This document shows, in pieces, positions 35,301-48,120 of a stretch of DNA of 64,000 nt. This stretch comes from Daucus carota subsp. sativus (taxonomy: Eukaryota > Streptophyta > Magnoliopsida > Apiales > Apiaceae), in NCBI RefSeq assembly GCF_001625215.2, contig NC_030381.2, positions 41,228,689-41,292,688 of the forward strand, read 5' to 3'. Position 1 is the first letter of the stretch. Every line of letters begins with the position of its first letter. Below the pieces are notes generated by a model. The model made no database searches. It worked only from the letters and a program-made list of their open reading frames with translations, and was not told the origin of the DNA. A program made the translations under genes and the position numbers.

Positions 35301-38300
35301 TATAATTTTCTTACGGACCATAAACAAGAAAGTTATAGACTATATGATTCAAAAGAGCCAGACTACTTCTGATTAGAAAGACATGCCACCACTATATCTA
35401 TATGATCCACATAAAAAGGTTGTTCTATGTGTTTTGGACTTACAATTAGAAACAGTTATGCTTGGATAAAATCGGATCAACAAAGATTCACTTATATCTC
35501 AGTTATCAATTAATAAAATATAATCATGCAGATGACATATATAATAACAAGAGAATAAAAACTTACATTTTCTCTTAAAGAAAAAGAAATTGCTCCAAAA
35601 CAGGGAATCTCATCGACCAGTGGTCTGAACACAAATCTAAAAACTCCTGTGAATCCTATGTTTTTAACCTGCGAATAACAAAATCTAAATGAATGGCTCA
35701 GCTTTCATGACTTAATATAAAAGTTTAGTCAAGTAAGATTATAATGAGTATATGATACATAATGTAGATATATTTAGCCTTTTTTTTGTAAGGTAGATAT
35801 ATTTAGACTTAATAATGAAATAAGTGCAAAGCATAAAATCAGGCACTGTACATGGTCACACAACCTTAGTTATAATTCAAGTGAGAAAAAAATAAAAATG
35901 TATACATCTATGCGTCATTTAGGCAAAAATTAACTACTTATCAGTTTCCCTACATGATAAAATAGGAATTTACCGAGTACTATCATATAATCAATATAGA
36001 ATCTCATCTATAGTCAATGTACGCCAAAGATGATGTGATGCCAAAAAATTAATCTCTTAGGTTGTCAACTACAAGAAAGGGATAGAAGAACCAAGATTAA
36101 GGTCCACAACAGAACAACCAAAAGCTAAGTTCCAGAACATAAAATGCTCAGAGGAAAACAACTGGATTTATGATGGCATGAAGAAGAAAAAGAAATATTC
36201 CGGTCTTTAAACATCTTCCAACTCCACCTGAATTACAAAAATACATCAACATCGATGTACTCAAATAATTGTTTACATTATCTTCTCTTCCATATAGCAC
36301 TGGAACATAAATCTATCTTAGACAGAACTAAACAAAGATAATAAATGGTTTAAGAGCACATAAAATGCAATATGAATTGATATGTGCCGTTTTGCTTTCC
36401 TTATATATATACGGTATTAAACATGATACTGAAAAGATAATAATGTAAGTGAATAGTCATCTGTACATTGTACCAAAGTAGAATGTGAGAGAAGACTCGT
36501 ATCAAAATCACAGATCATAAGCAAGACTCACGGGAGCATAAAAATTAGTCAAATAACCTGTATTGGTAGCCCAACACCAAGATGGGTTCTAATATCAAGT
36601 ATAATATTGGGGTTCCCATCCCACTGCATGTCCAATTCCATAGTAATTGATTTAGCATCACCATCAATGATGCTTACCCCTGAAAAACAAGACAAAGTGC
36701 ACAAGGATCAACCAGATTCTGGAAAAAGATCAAAATATTCTGTTACCGCAAATAAATAATGATGGGATATTCTCTATGGTATCACTGTACAATTGGTTTT
36801 TTTCAATGGTACCATCACATTTTTCCTTCTATCTGCGGTAACCCTGTACACTTGGTTTTCTACGTATAATTACCTCATAAAATTACTCGCAGACTGTAAA
36901 ACATATTGTATATTTGAAATTTTTGTGAAAAGATACATGTAATAGACCCTTAACTCATGTAAAACCGAGTAAAAATGAATGAGATGTTAATGGTCAAAGT
37001 TTGGTGATGAAATCTGAATATATCTCACTCATTTTCACCCTGTTTTACATGATACAAAGGTCTTTAACATGTATTTTTTCGCAAGAATTTCAAATATAAA
37101 ATTTATTTCAGAGTCCTCAATCAATTCTATTACTTTTTTTTACTTCATTTTAATTAATATAAAGGCTTCTAATTATGTGCATTTAGATGATTAAATCAGA
37201 ACAGCGTTGCTTGTCAGGAATAAAAATCCAGCCCTCTTACTAAAATTGTTTGTCTTCAGTCATTTAAGTCCTTGTGTTTTTATCTGTATAACTGATGGAG
37301 AAATACTTACCATATAATGTTCAATATAACTAATGGTAACAATTTACCAACAACAGAGCAGGTACCATCCGCCACATCTGTGAAATATTAGGACCTGAAC
37401 TAACCTGTAAATTGTGGAGCGACAGTACCAAGTGTCAACTTTGAGAATTTAAGTGCAGCTAATACGGCAGGCCTGTATTGCTCAAGCATTGGTTCAACTG
37501 AGCTCCTTATTAGCTCAGATGCTGCCTAAGCCACCATGTGACAATCAAGCAAAGAATAATCAATAATAATTAGTGATACACACACTACGATGATAAATCA
37601 TATAATTCACATCTTTAAAGGTTGTAGGCTTAAAAAAAAAAAAAACTTAAAGGTTGTAACTTGCCTGATCAACATAGGGCCAGATCTTGTCAAGATGCTG
37701 ATTAAGCCAATTTAACTGGAAAAAAGGGAAAAAGTCCTTCAGATGATTAATACCTTCACGACAACACGAGTGATGCAACTAAGTATATTCATGAATTTAC
37801 AATCAAGAAAACAGATCAGATATAGCAAGATCAAGTTTGCATCGTGGCATTGGCGTGAACAAATAATTGAAATATTCTGTGTCATTTATCACTTATCTTA
37901 TTACTATTTTTACTTAGGGAAGCACATTTGAGGATTGGAAACGACTTAACTTGAATATCGAGGATAAGTCTTTGCCACTAGGCAGGCCCCTAGCTCATCA
38001 TCACCCGATATCATTCCAAAACCACCCTTTAAATGAAAACAACTAACAATTTGGATACTAAGTTATCCATGTTAACAATCAATTTTTTTTACGTATATGA
38101 ACTTTTCAAAGTACTAGTAAACAGAAGTGATGATTCAAATTCATGACCTAAGGAAACAGAATAAGCGCCTTTGCACTAGATTATCCCCGAATCCTAAAAA
38201 ATAAAAACACAAAAATGTATAGTATAGATCACCTTCTGGCGCTTCGAAAACACAACCCAAGAAGGATAATAGTCAGCTGGCAGAAGCTTTCTTGTATCAT

Positions 38301-38570
38301 CAACTGTAATTCTCGCAAATGCCGCAACTGTTGCCGCCTAAGTCATTCATGCAAAACATGATTCCAATCACATAAATGTACAATTAATAAATTCAGCATT
38401 GATCTGCATGCATGCATATAAATAAACAAAACTAAAAATGATGAATGAGATTAGTTTTTGGGTACCAAATCAGTGCGATGCTTTGATCGGCTTCTCTCAA
38501 AGCGAGCAAAACCAAGAATCAATCCAATACCCAATGCAAATCCAAACACAAAACCAACATAAAATGACAT
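32323..38570 (-). CDS. SYT4: Plant synaptotagmin, type 2 (SYT4/SYT5-like; SMP plus two C2 domains)
   Basis: Thirteen exons, complement(join(32323..32466, 32829..32942, 33305..33592, 33777..34007, 34157..34307, 34684..34763, 34922..34996, 35567..35668, 36558..36679, 37405..37525, 37665..37715, 38233..38337, 38466..38570)), encode 562 aa with consistent phases. Residues 3-22 form an N-terminal membrane anchor (YVGFVFGFALGIGLILGF). An SMP lipid-transfer domain spans about 65-250 and two C2 domains about 256-370 and 438-545. Both C2 domains keep calcium-loop residues (GKSDPY and VFDDEG; GKSDPF and VYDHDTFGKD). Plant SYTs tether the ER to the plasma membrane and move lipids at contact sites. SYT4 is chosen over SYT5 because the neighbouring GT47 gene is also near SYT4 in Arabidopsis. 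The intron after exon 3 has a GC donor (CAG/GCAAGT). The GT47 gene lies head to head with it. Confidence 0.93.
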
Positions 38571-39821
38571 CTTTTGGGGATTGATCTTTCTTCCCTCACC
38601 ATTAATTTTGTAATTACATCATATTTATATAATCAGGGGGGTGATCGGATTTTTATAATTTAGCAAGGAACAGACAGCTTATGTTGTCATCAGATGTCTC
38701 TTGGGAAGTGTTATCAGATGCATGAATACAAAGTTACTCCATTTTAAATAGTAAAAAAAAAAAAAAAAGTTACTCCATTTTGATAGTTTTATTTCATAAA
38801 TTCAAGACTTTTTTTAATACTAGATTCAAGATTTTATTTATTATAATGCTAGCATACGAAATTCATTTTACGATCTTGTATAATTTTATATTTTGACTAG
38901 TATGTTTTAGTTACGAGAAATAAAATTTTGGATATTTTCCATATATCCAAGTCTAGAATTTTTTTGTATAAATATTGTAAATTTTTAAAAACATAATCTT
39001 ACACATAAAAATGATAAAAATACCATTTCCTTAAATTATTTTTATAAAAATACGAAATTTGTGTTTGTAACCATATCTACAACGCTAGGAATTAACAAAA
39101 AGCAACTAACATTAGGAGAGTAAATACAATCAATCAGACTTTTGACACGTCATTTGAAAAAAGAATTCGGGATTAATTTTTCGGATACCTAGCATTTTCT
39201 ATATATTTTAACAAAAATATGAACATTATATTTGATTGGATTGTATATTCATAATCATTTTTAGAATAACAATAATATTATAAAAAAACTTATAGAAATA
39301 GTTTTTGACAAAATATAATTGGAATTATAAATATGTTTCGAGAAGAGTATTTTCAAATGATCATATATTTGATTAAATTACAAACATTCATTTGTTATAA
39401 TCTAAATTTGTTAACTAAATTAACTTACATTTATTATTGAAATAATAAATTGAGATTATAATTGTGTCTTGATGCTATATACTTATAAAAACTAGCTCAA
39501 TACATTATTATTCAATTATCGGAGTGAACATCTAAAAAAGTTACAAATAAATTATAAATAATAAATTCTAAATTATTTTTTTTTGTCATAAAACTTTTGA
39601 ATTATATACGATAGTATATATGATGAAAAACAAGCACCTGGATCGTAGCCCTGACTACTTGAGTCATCTGATATACCAGAACAAAATGGATGAATATCTA
39701 CAAGCCTAGCAAAGTGCAGCATTTGAGGGAGTCCAAGATTAGTTGAAAAGCTTTTACTGTATCTTCCCTGGAATTAGTCATCATCTTCTAAACCCTACCA
39801 AATCATTCATCTGCAAAAACC
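38571..39821. other. Shared promoter region of SYT4 and GT47 (head to head)
   Basis: About 1.25 kb separates the divergent start codons. It is strongly AT-rich between 38,700 and 39,600, with an A-run near 38,755-38,768, and has more balanced sequence next to each gene. No gene or element ends were found. Confidence 0.5.
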
Positions 39822-41524
39822 ATGATTATCCATGCAGCCTCATTTTACTCCCATTGCAAATTCCTCTCTTTGATTCTCCTTTTTGGTTTCTTTTCTTTCT
39901 CATCATCTTCTTCTACTAATACTCTTTCTCTTAACCCTTATCATCAACAAGACTCAACTTTCAACGTTTCTGTGGGTACAAATGTGAGTCTTTGTTTAGT
40001 GATGCATGGTTGAATATTTATGATCAGTTTTCATGTTTAAATATTGTTTACGCGTTTAGGAACAAGGCAATGCTGGAAGAGTGGAACAAAGGCTGGCCAG
40101 AGCTCGAGCAGCCATACGTGAAGCTGTACGAACACAAAGATATTTGTCAAACAAGAATGAGAGCTTTGTTCCCAGAAGCTCCATTTACAGAAATGTTTAT
40201 GCTTTTCACCAGTTAAGATCCATCTTTAATTAATTTTTTATTTTTATGTTTTGGGATTTCCAATTCTTTTGGCTTTAAAGTTAAGATTTTTATGTTACTT
40301 GCTTAGCTTCTTACTTCTTAGGCACTTGATGATTCTTTTACTCTGTACTAGTTGCCACTTATTTACATGGTGTATACTGAACAAGAATAAGAATAATGCA
40401 TGCAGGAGCCACATAGAGATGAGAAAGAGGTTCAAAGTGTGGGTATACAGAGAAGGAGACGATCCCATCTTCCATAACGGACCCATGAAAGACATCTACT
40501 CCATCGAAGGCCAAGTGATTGATGAGCTTGATACCAGTGGGAAAAGCCCTTATTCAGCTCATAGTCCCGACGAGGCCTCTGTTTTCTTCCTCCCTTTTAG
40601 TGTCACCAAAGCTGTTCTGTATCTTTACCCTATCCCTCGTGCTCACTACCAGCGCTATCACCTCCAGAATGTGGTCACCGATTACATTTCCATAATTTCT
40701 CACAAGTATCCGTACTGGAACAGAAGCAGGGGAGCTGATCATTTCTTCATAGGCTGCCATGATTGGGTAACTTGCATCTATTTAATATTTCAGAATTCAG
40801 CATTTCAAGATTATTGGTTTTATTTATTCATTTGAGCTATTTATGAAAATGTCAGGGACCAGATGTTTCAGCAGCAAGCCCTCTACTATACAGAAACGTA
40901 ATTAGGGTCCTCTGCAATGCCAACACTTCAGAAGGATTTAATCCAACAAGAGATGCCACATTGCCAGAAATCAAAATTCAAGTAGAATCTCTGGAGATAC
41001 CTTCCCTTGGACAAAGCCCTGGCAACCGTTCCATCTTTGCTTTCTTTGCTGGTGGCAATCACGGAGACGTAAGATCCTTACTCTTTGAATCCTGGTACAA
41101 CAAGAAAGATACAGATATCCAAGTTCACAGTTACCTTCCTGAAAATTTGAACTACTATGACTTGATGGGCCGTGCAAAATTTTGCTTGTGCCCCAGTGGA
41201 TGGGAAGTAGCAAGCCCCAGAGTGATCGAGTCTATATATGCAGGTTGTGTTCCTGTAATTATTTCTGATAACTATGTCTTGCCATTTAGTGATGTTCTTG
41301 ATTGGACAAGATTCTCTATTCATATTCCGGTGGCTGATATACCTCATATAAAAACAATCCTGAAAAAAGTTTCATATAATGACTACTTGCAAAAACAGAA
41401 GCTACTGAAGGATGTACAGCGTCATTTTACAATCCACAGACCGGCTCAACCATTTGATTTACTGGACATGGTTTTCCATTCCATCTGGCTACGCAGGCTG
41501 AATTTAAAAATATTAGGAACTTGA
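39822..41524 (+). CDS. Exostosin-family glycosyltransferase (GT47, At5g11130-like)
   Basis: Four exons, join(39822..39983, 40060..40211, 40406..40766, 40856..41524), encode 447 aa with GT-AG introns and matching phases. The N-terminus has one hydrophobic anchor (about residues 13-30, LSLILLFGFFSF), giving type II topology in the Golgi. Exon 2 is a short stem rich in Arg/Ala. The exostosin domain starts at HQSHIEMRKRFKVWVYREG and includes NRSRGADHFFIGCHDWGPD, LLAFFAGG-like IFAFFAGGNHGD, AKFCLCPSGWEVASPR and YAGCVPVIISDNYVLPFSD. These are characteristic of plant GT47 enzymes that add sugars from nucleotide sugars to wall polysaccharides. The closest Arabidopsis group is At5g11130/At5g25820, for which the exact acceptor is not settled. 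The C-terminus HSIWLRRLN is the family's usual end. The protein looks intact. Confidence 0.93.
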
Positions 41525-42937
41525 CTTGTAATTTTCAGTGTGATTATGTGTATTAACAAGAAAATGTCTGATAGTTGTCAACATGGAAGAATTAAAATCT
41601 GACATTCAGATTTCTAGATTTAGTTAAGGCTTAGACAGGACCATTACTTGTGGGACATTTCTATATAAATGTGTAGAAGAGGCTTAGATAGGAGAACTAT
41701 TCGTCGTACTTGGCTTAATACTAGTAGATTTACTACTTGCTTTAATTTGGCCTATCTCTGCTCCATCATTATGTTAGTTCTTACAGTGTTCATGCTGCTG
41801 CATTCATGAAGAACATCTGTACTGTTATTTGCTTTTTATCTGAAGAAAACTTCCCCTTCCGGACAATTGACAATTTTTTTGTCCAGTGAATTGCAATGCC
41901 CTTTAAGTTTGCCTGTGGGTTTAACCATGACAAGTTTATTAAGTAATCAATCTCGTATCAGTTTTGTAGCAGGAATTGATAAAATTCTTTGGGGGCCATA
42001 GAAGATGGCACTGAGGTACCTTAAAGAGGTTATTCTGACCCATAGTGGGGGATGGTGTATACCATATTCTTGTAATGTCAGTGGACATTGGTTTTTCAGA
42101 AATCTTAAAAATCTCAATTGAGAGATATTATTTAACAAGATGGTTTAGTATAAATTCATCAGGAGGTATATAGTCTTTGTTTTTGATTTGGGCTGTTGGT
42201 GAGAAAAGCATATAATCAGGAGTTTCAGTAGCTTGTTTTTACTCCTGATTTCTTTGTTTACATGTTGAAGGCGGCTATACTTAAAGATTAGAAGTTTGTT
42301 TCTAATTACACTGTACTGTACTTGGAATTCATCTTCTAATACTTTGAACGGCTGATGGCACTGTCATCCTATGTTTGATGATCTTGTATTGATTTGGCTG
42401 ACTTTAAGATTAGTTGCAGAGAATATTGAAATGTAGTTCTAATTATACATGAAACTTGGTGGTATGTTCATTAGATTAAACTGAATGAATTTAGGTCTTT
42501 TACCTCCTGTAAGAGATCTGAAAGTTCTTACAGGTGGTTGGTCAATATGAAATCTCTGAATTACAAATAGAGGAGTACTTGTCCCATCTTGTACGTCTTA
42601 ACAGAAAAGACTTGAAGTATACATCGACAGAGTAGGGTATAAGTACAAAGTTAAGACCTTTGTCTATCGCAGAGGTAATGTTCGGGCTGATATATGCAGA
42701 AGCTGTGTGAACGACTTGATCAACTCAATGAACAAGTTATGAGAGTTGTGTCCTGATGAAAAGCAGACAGATATGAGTGCATGCTAGATATATGATTATT
42801 CTGGGTGTGTACCAGTTATTATAAATCTCCGCCAACTGTGTATTGCACCAGTTATTCTTAGCGAAACAGAAATGATTCTGACTAATCAGGGCCTAAGAGA
42901 TTTGTTGCGTTTCAACTTTCAATACATCTAAAATAAA
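41525..42937. other. GT47 3' region and spacer
   Basis: This stretch holds the GT47 3' UTR (to roughly 41,700) and unremarkable sequence. A short stretch at 42,640-42,710 reads KVKTFVYRRGNVRADICRS, weakly similar to the end of a LINE RNase H domain. It is not enough to call. The frame opens into the LINE at about 42,890. Confidence 0.4.
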
Positions 42938-44271
42938 ATGTTATCCAAGGGTGGCAAGGAGGTATTGCTGAAGACAGTAGCTCAAGCGTTACCAAAGTAT
43001 GCGATGGGAGTGTTTCTCTTACCGCTAAATCTGTGTCAAGACTTGGAGAAAATGATGTGTAAATTTTGGTGGAAAACAAACTCCAAAAAAGACAGAGGTA
43101 TTCATTGGTTAAGTTGGAGCAACATGAGCAAAAAGAAAACGCTTGGTGGTATGGGTTTCAGAAGTGTTCGTGATTTCAATATTAGGCAAGCAAGGCGGGA
43201 GACTGATGACTCACCCGAACAAGTTAGTCAGTCAGTGTTTAAAGCTAGATATTATCCACAGGGTGTTAGTATTTAACAGGGGTCTTTTCTCAATGCTAAA
43301 ATAGGTCACAATTCAAGCTACATCTGGCGGAGTGTTATAGAATCCCAATCTTTGTTAAAGCAAGGCCTAGGGTGCAGGGTGGGTAATGGATCAACAATCA
43401 ATATTTTAGAGGATCCTTGGCTGCCTCTGGAACAAGATGCTTATATTCATACGAATAGTCGTACATTGCAAGGGCAAATGGTATCCTCTTTACTGGATGG
43501 TAACGGCAACTGGGATGTTGATCTTGTTATGGATGTTTTTGAGAGCAGAGATGCTAACATAATTCTAGCAATCCCATTAAATGCTGAAGTTCATGACACC
43601 TGGTACTGGAGACGAGAAAAACTCGGTTGTTATTCAGTTAAGAGCGCCTAATCTCTGCTGCAGGATCTCAAAAATAATCAGCATATTCTCTTCTTAACCA
43701 GTGGATGAGTGTTCAAGATAAATCCTTTAATCGGTTTATGGCCTACATGAACCAAGAAGATGGTGATGAGCACTGGCATACTCCCATGATAAACAGAGTT
43801 AAGATCAATGTTGACGCTGCCATTTTTGAACAAACAAACTGTTATAGCCATGCATTTGTAATAAGAGATCATGAAGGGAAGCTAATCGAAGCTAGATCAA
43901 GCTGCATGAGAGGACAGCCCAACCCGGACTTAGCAGAAGCACTTGGAATCAAGGAGGTGTTAAGTTGGGTTCAGGAAAACGATTGCAGAAACACGATTAT
44001 CGAATCTGATTGCTTGCAGGTGGTTCAGGCAATACGCAGCTCTCTTACTTGTTTTTCATACTTGGGGAGAGTTATTAAAGAATGTCGAGACATACTTGCA
44101 AGATTGAGTCATAAAAACTTAAGTTTTAGATTTGTTAAGCGGTCAGCGAATAGAGTAGCTCACTATTTAGCAATTTTATACCGCTGTTCCATTGCTGATC
44201 GTGTTTGGAGAGTGGGAGATGTCCACTCGGAATTTTATCATGTACTCTTGGCTGATTTACAACGTGAATAA
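42890..44271 (+). mobile_element. 5'-truncated LINE (plant L1-type) with RT tail and RNase H
   Basis: Two reading blocks in one frame (42938-43276 and 43318-43651) encode the C-terminal part of a plant non-LTR reverse transcriptase protein. They include MLSKGGKEVLLKTVAQALP, FWWKTNSKK, IHWLSWSNM, LGGMGFRSVRDFN and, after a stop at 43274-43276, WRVG-like CRVGNGSTINILEDPWLP. The frame closes again at 43649-43651 (VKSA then stop). A third block (43705-44271) in another frame is an RNase H-like domain (RVKINVDAAIF, DLAEALGIKEVLSW, IIESDCLQVVQAI, ANRVAHYLA) ending in a stop. The zinc-binding zf-RVT segment that normally joins the two is missing. The catalytic RT core and endonuclease are absent, as is usual for a LINE copy truncated at its 5' end. 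It is dead. Confidence 0.88.
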
Positions 44272-45649
44272 AATAATCTGATCATTCTTTGGCAAAAAAA
44301 CAAAAAAATTTGGCGCGTGCATTGCAGTCCTCCAATGTCTTTCACAACATGAAGGGTATTGTCTTGATCGGCTTATCTATTTTACTTAGTCATGTTGTAC
44401 TGGAACACTTAGAGGGCATAACTTTCACCCCAGCAGCAAGTATTCAAGTACTTGTAGAGACTTTTTTAGTGTTCTGAACAATCGGACTTAGTCGGTGAAG
44501 GCATCGTCCAGCGATTGATCGGATAATTGGGGATTAATCGGATCATTAATCATAATCAATTTAATAATTTTTTAAAATTATATATATATATATTTATATA
44601 ATTATTGAGACTCCATTGAACCCAACTCTAATTATATATACTATAAATTTATAATCTTATAAAATCAAAAGATTAATGATTTTTATAACACAAAACATAC
44701 CTTTATATACATATACAAGTCCAATCATCTCATATATAAGTTTAAATTTGATTGAATCTACGAAAGAAGATATTGCAGATTTTTGTAATTAGAATTTAGG
44801 CTCTAATATTGAAAGAGTGAATGGTAATAAAAACAACTTTAATTTCTGTGATCTTTGACAGACTTTTTCTGATTAATCCCATCTTTTGACCGATTAATTC
44901 CGTCTTTCACCGATTTTGAGAAAAAACGATTTTTTCGTCGATTAACGCTTCATCGAGACGGTGACGACCGAACAACCCGATCCGACTTTCAGAACACTGG
45001 TTTTCATGCGTAAGGATATATTGCTCAACATATTTGGCCAATATATGTTTGGTCATACATCTTATATTGTTGTTATTCTGAACTTTAGATATTTTTCTCC
45101 GGATCTCAACTTATCTCTGTGTATCTTAAACATTCTTCTTGTTTGTTTTATCAAGCACCAGCTTCTTTTTCTGCAGGCATATTTGTATTCTTTGTCGGTC
45201 AATAAGCTTTAAAGAGTGTTAGTCAATGGATCATGAATATCTGCAAACAATTCCGAATAAATGATACTAAAATGAAGCTGGCTTTTCAAGCCGAGTCCTA
45301 TAGAGGGGAATTGCCTGGCTTCTTAAAGATACAAATCCCAGTTTTAAAATTGAACACATTAACAAACATCCGATATATAAACACCACCATAATTATGTAT
45401 ATCAACAAACCAAGCATTCAATCGATAATAACAAAAACACAAATCTCGCATGCACATTCACAAATAGAATTTAAAGCGTTCAGATTTTCAGACAAAACAA
45501 CTTGATAAGACTGCCATTGCGATACTACATTCATTACTACTCAGACTTAATAATCTAGAAGCTGATAACACAGTTAATAAAACCATAACATAACTTATAA
45601 AAACCAGAATACATGAATCAATTCAAGATCTCCCCACATACTTGATTCC
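44272..45649. other. LINE 3' flank, a TIR element and DUF7086 copy 1 3' UTR
   Basis: After the LINE stop comes an A-rich stretch and then an inverted-repeat element (44468-44998). From about 45,330 the sequence resembles the 3' flanks of DUF7086 copies 2 and 3, sharing ACAAACATCC and a similar order of short blocks, and is taken as the 3' UTR of copy 1. No other gene was seen. Confidence 0.45.
44468..44998. mobile_element. TIR element (AGTGTTCTGA ends), probably hAT-like
   Basis: The ends are AGTGTTCTGA and the perfect inverse TCAGAACACT. Subterminal sequence on both sides is rich in variants of GATTAATCGG and GACGGTG. The 531-bp interior is AT-rich and non-coding. No clear target duplication is visible, so the family is uncertain. 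Confidence 0.6.
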
Positions 45650-46450
45650 TTAACGATCAAAGGGGCCTTTGGGATCGAGCTGCTTGCAAATCGCGAGATA
45701 AGTGAGATACAGAACACGATCTTTGGCTCCAGTGCGATGATTCTTGGTGTGCTTGCAGAAGTACTTTAATTGCTCGAGTGTGCAGCATCCCAGCATTCGT
45801 CCCAGAAGCAAAAACAGCCAATTAATCGTCTTCTTCTTCTCCGAAATCACGGGCTTGACACTGTTTTCCTGATTACAGAACTTACACGTTGGAAGAACCG
45901 GGTTCATCAGACTCGCAGGGGCTCGATCATGCATAGTGGATTTATTTTTCGCCATATACGTCCCGATGTCCTTAAATTTTTCATGCAAATCCAGTTCCAT
46001 CTGATACTGCCTCTCACATCTCTTGCATTGCACGTCACCCGAAATACTTCTTATATTCTTCGAATCAAGATAGCTCATTGTATGCACCGTGGCTCTCTTC
46101 GTAGTAGCCCACGGGTAGGGCTGCGGGATATCCTCCCCTTTAGTCACGTCACGCGGCGCCTGCGTCGGGTTACGTCGTCGATGCTTCGTAGGGCCCGCTC
46201 GCGGCACAGGCAGTGGGGGTTGGAAAACAGGAGGGGGTGCAGTGGGTGGGAGTGTAGGAGGAAGCTGGAAAGGGATTTGTTGGATACCGAGGGAGAGAGT
46301 GAGAAAAACATTGTTATTGTTGTTGGTTTCTTGCGAGATCTCGATATCATGATCTGTTGAGACGATTGTGGCATCATCGACGGAGGGATCGGATAATTTT
46401 CTCTTACGGGAGACTTCTTGCTGTTGCTCTTCAGGGTCGTTGTTAGTCAT
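45650..46450 (-). CDS. DUF7086 protein, copy 1 (EAR motif and zinc-binding Cys pairs)
   Basis: This single-exon gene encodes 266 aa. The N-terminus has a basic patch (SRKRK) and a low-complexity acidic/Asn stretch. LTLSLG at about residues 51-56 is an LxLxL EAR-type repression motif. A Pro-rich linker (about 60-85) and a basic stretch (KHRRRN) follow. The conserved domain begins QPYPWATTKRATVHT (about 109). It contains two Cys pairs, CKRC and CKFC, about 55 residues apart, which could bind one zinc, then INWLFLLLGRMLGCCTLEQL and the terminal NHRTGAKDRVLYLTYLAICK...PFDR block. I place it in the plant DUF7086 family, of unknown function; the EAR motif suggests recruitment of TOPLESS-type co-repressors. 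It is the longest of three copies here. ATG at 46448-46450 matches the start of the other two. Confidence 0.85.
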   Translation of the reverse strand: MTNNDPEEQQQEVSRKRKLSDPSVDDATIVSTDHDIEISQETNNNNNVFLTLSLGIQQIPFQLPPTLPPTAPPPVFQPPLPVPRAGPTKHRRRNPTQAPRDVTKGEDIPQPYPWATTKRATVHTMSYLDSKNIRSISGDVQCKRCERQYQMELDLHEKFKDIGTYMAKNKSTMHDRAPASLMNPVLPTCKFCNQENSVKPVISEKKKTINWLFLLLGRMLGCCTLEQLKYFCKHTKNHRTGAKDRVLYLTYLAICKQLDPKGPFDR

Positions 46451-47950
46451 GGTGAGGAGACGAATTGAAGGATGTTAGAGATAGAAGTGGAGATAAATAA
46501 GTGGTTTGTTAGATGACTTATACCGTTTAGATAAACACTATTTATATTTTTCAGGGTTTAGATATCTACTAAAATACAGACAGTCTTTAGATATGTATTA
46601 CAGAGTTTTACGTGCATGCATCAGAGCTCTCTCGGACGGTTGCTTTTCTATGTCCATTTTTACCAATGCATCTCTAACTTTGATAATTCGAAATAAATGA
46701 AATTGCTCTATTTTCAAAATCTAATAATAATTGTTAAAGTAGTTTTAAAGACAAACAACTTGTTTATATTCTTGTTCACATAAGGGACTTGTGACTTGTG
46801 TATTTATAACATTCTTTTAATTAGATTGGATATTTCTGATTTTAATTATTAAAATTAAGCAATTGGCTAAGCCGCGCTTTGTAAAAATTATTTGTAGAAT
46901 TCAGTTTACCTTTTCCTAAAAAATTTGTATATATGTAGTATTTTTTGTTTTAAACTTATCTTGAATACAAATCGTCTTTTATAATTATTTTATTTGCAAA
47001 ACAAAAAATTGATATTGTTACTAGTAAAATTTGTTCAAAAATATTGTTATTAATATAATAATAATGTGAATGTGAATGAGTAGCTAACCACCCAACATTT
47101 CAAAGTTTTAAATAGAGTTTATTTAAGCAATCAATAAAAAAATATAAAATATGATAATATCACATAAATTTATGAGTACAATATTTATAAATATATTGGA
47201 TGATGGAATAAATTATTTATATAGTTTTTTTGTAGTAATTTTGAATATTTTGATAATTGTTCTAATTTTGAAAATTTGGTCATTAAAATGAACTTGGTTT
47301 TCAATCGTTATATAAGAGAAGTTTTTTAAATATAGTTTAGAAGATTTCATATTTGTTAAAATTAGGATAATGAAAGAAAATTTGGAGATGAATTTGAATT
47401 CTCCTTCTCTCTAAATTAATAATTTAGATATTTTATTAAGTATCACCTAGAGTATAATTGAGACAATTCTAGTTCCTTATGTTTATAAATTAAAAATTTG
47501 ACATAAATACTAGTTCTTATTCAATATAAATGTGAATACCCTTTGGATATGTTTTAATTATTTTCTTCCCTAAATATTAGGTTATCAAAAGACAAATTTG
47601 ACTTTCAATATTTATATTAAAATAATTATAAAAAATATATATATAATTCATAAATTTGAATTTGTTTCTGTATAATATTAAATATCTACTTTAATATAAT
47701 TCAGTCAATTATAGTTGTTTATGTTTAAAAATCTAGAGATTCGAGATTAGTTCTAATTCTCATTCCGTGTAAATTTGAATTTTTTTTCAAAATAATGTTA
47801 TTAATTATTTCATTTCCCAAAAAATTGAGGTGGGGACTTTGGTTCTTAATATTTGTATAGAAGAGTTATAAAAAAGTAAGATTAATATAATTAATATGAT
47901 TTGAAAATTTCCTTGTGTATAGTATAAAGATAAAGATTATAAATTTTAGA

Positions 47951-48120
47951 GTAGTGCTAAATGCACATAATTGTGTACATAAAACTTCTACATGTCAATT
48001 GAGATGGAGGATTTTAATTGGGTTGTTTGATGTGAATACAGGGGGCACATTCCAATTAAAAGCTCCCACATGTCATTATGTGCACAATTCTGTATACAAT
48101 TATGTGCACCAAGCATTTTC
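47951..48120. mobile_element. Small MITE (ATGCACATAATTGTG ends), copy 1
   Basis: The left end is GCTAAATGCACATAATTG and the right end read in reverse is TGCTTGGTGCACATAATTG. The interior contains a further inverted pair (CTACATGTCA against CACATGTCAT in reverse). It is about 170 bp. A related element lies at 52.8 kb, upstream of DUF7086 copy 2. Confidence 0.7.

Noticed and set aside
42636-42760. Short stretch reading FVYRRGNVRADICRS, like the end of an RNase H domain
   Set aside because: Too short and out of order relative to the LINE at 42.9 kb; could be a second LINE fragment but the evidence is weak.
45770-46360. Long plus-strand open frame of 196 codons opposite DUF7086 copy 1
   Set aside because: It is a shadow of the minus-strand gene. 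Its translation has no family features, and the corresponding frames opposite copies 2 and 3 differ.
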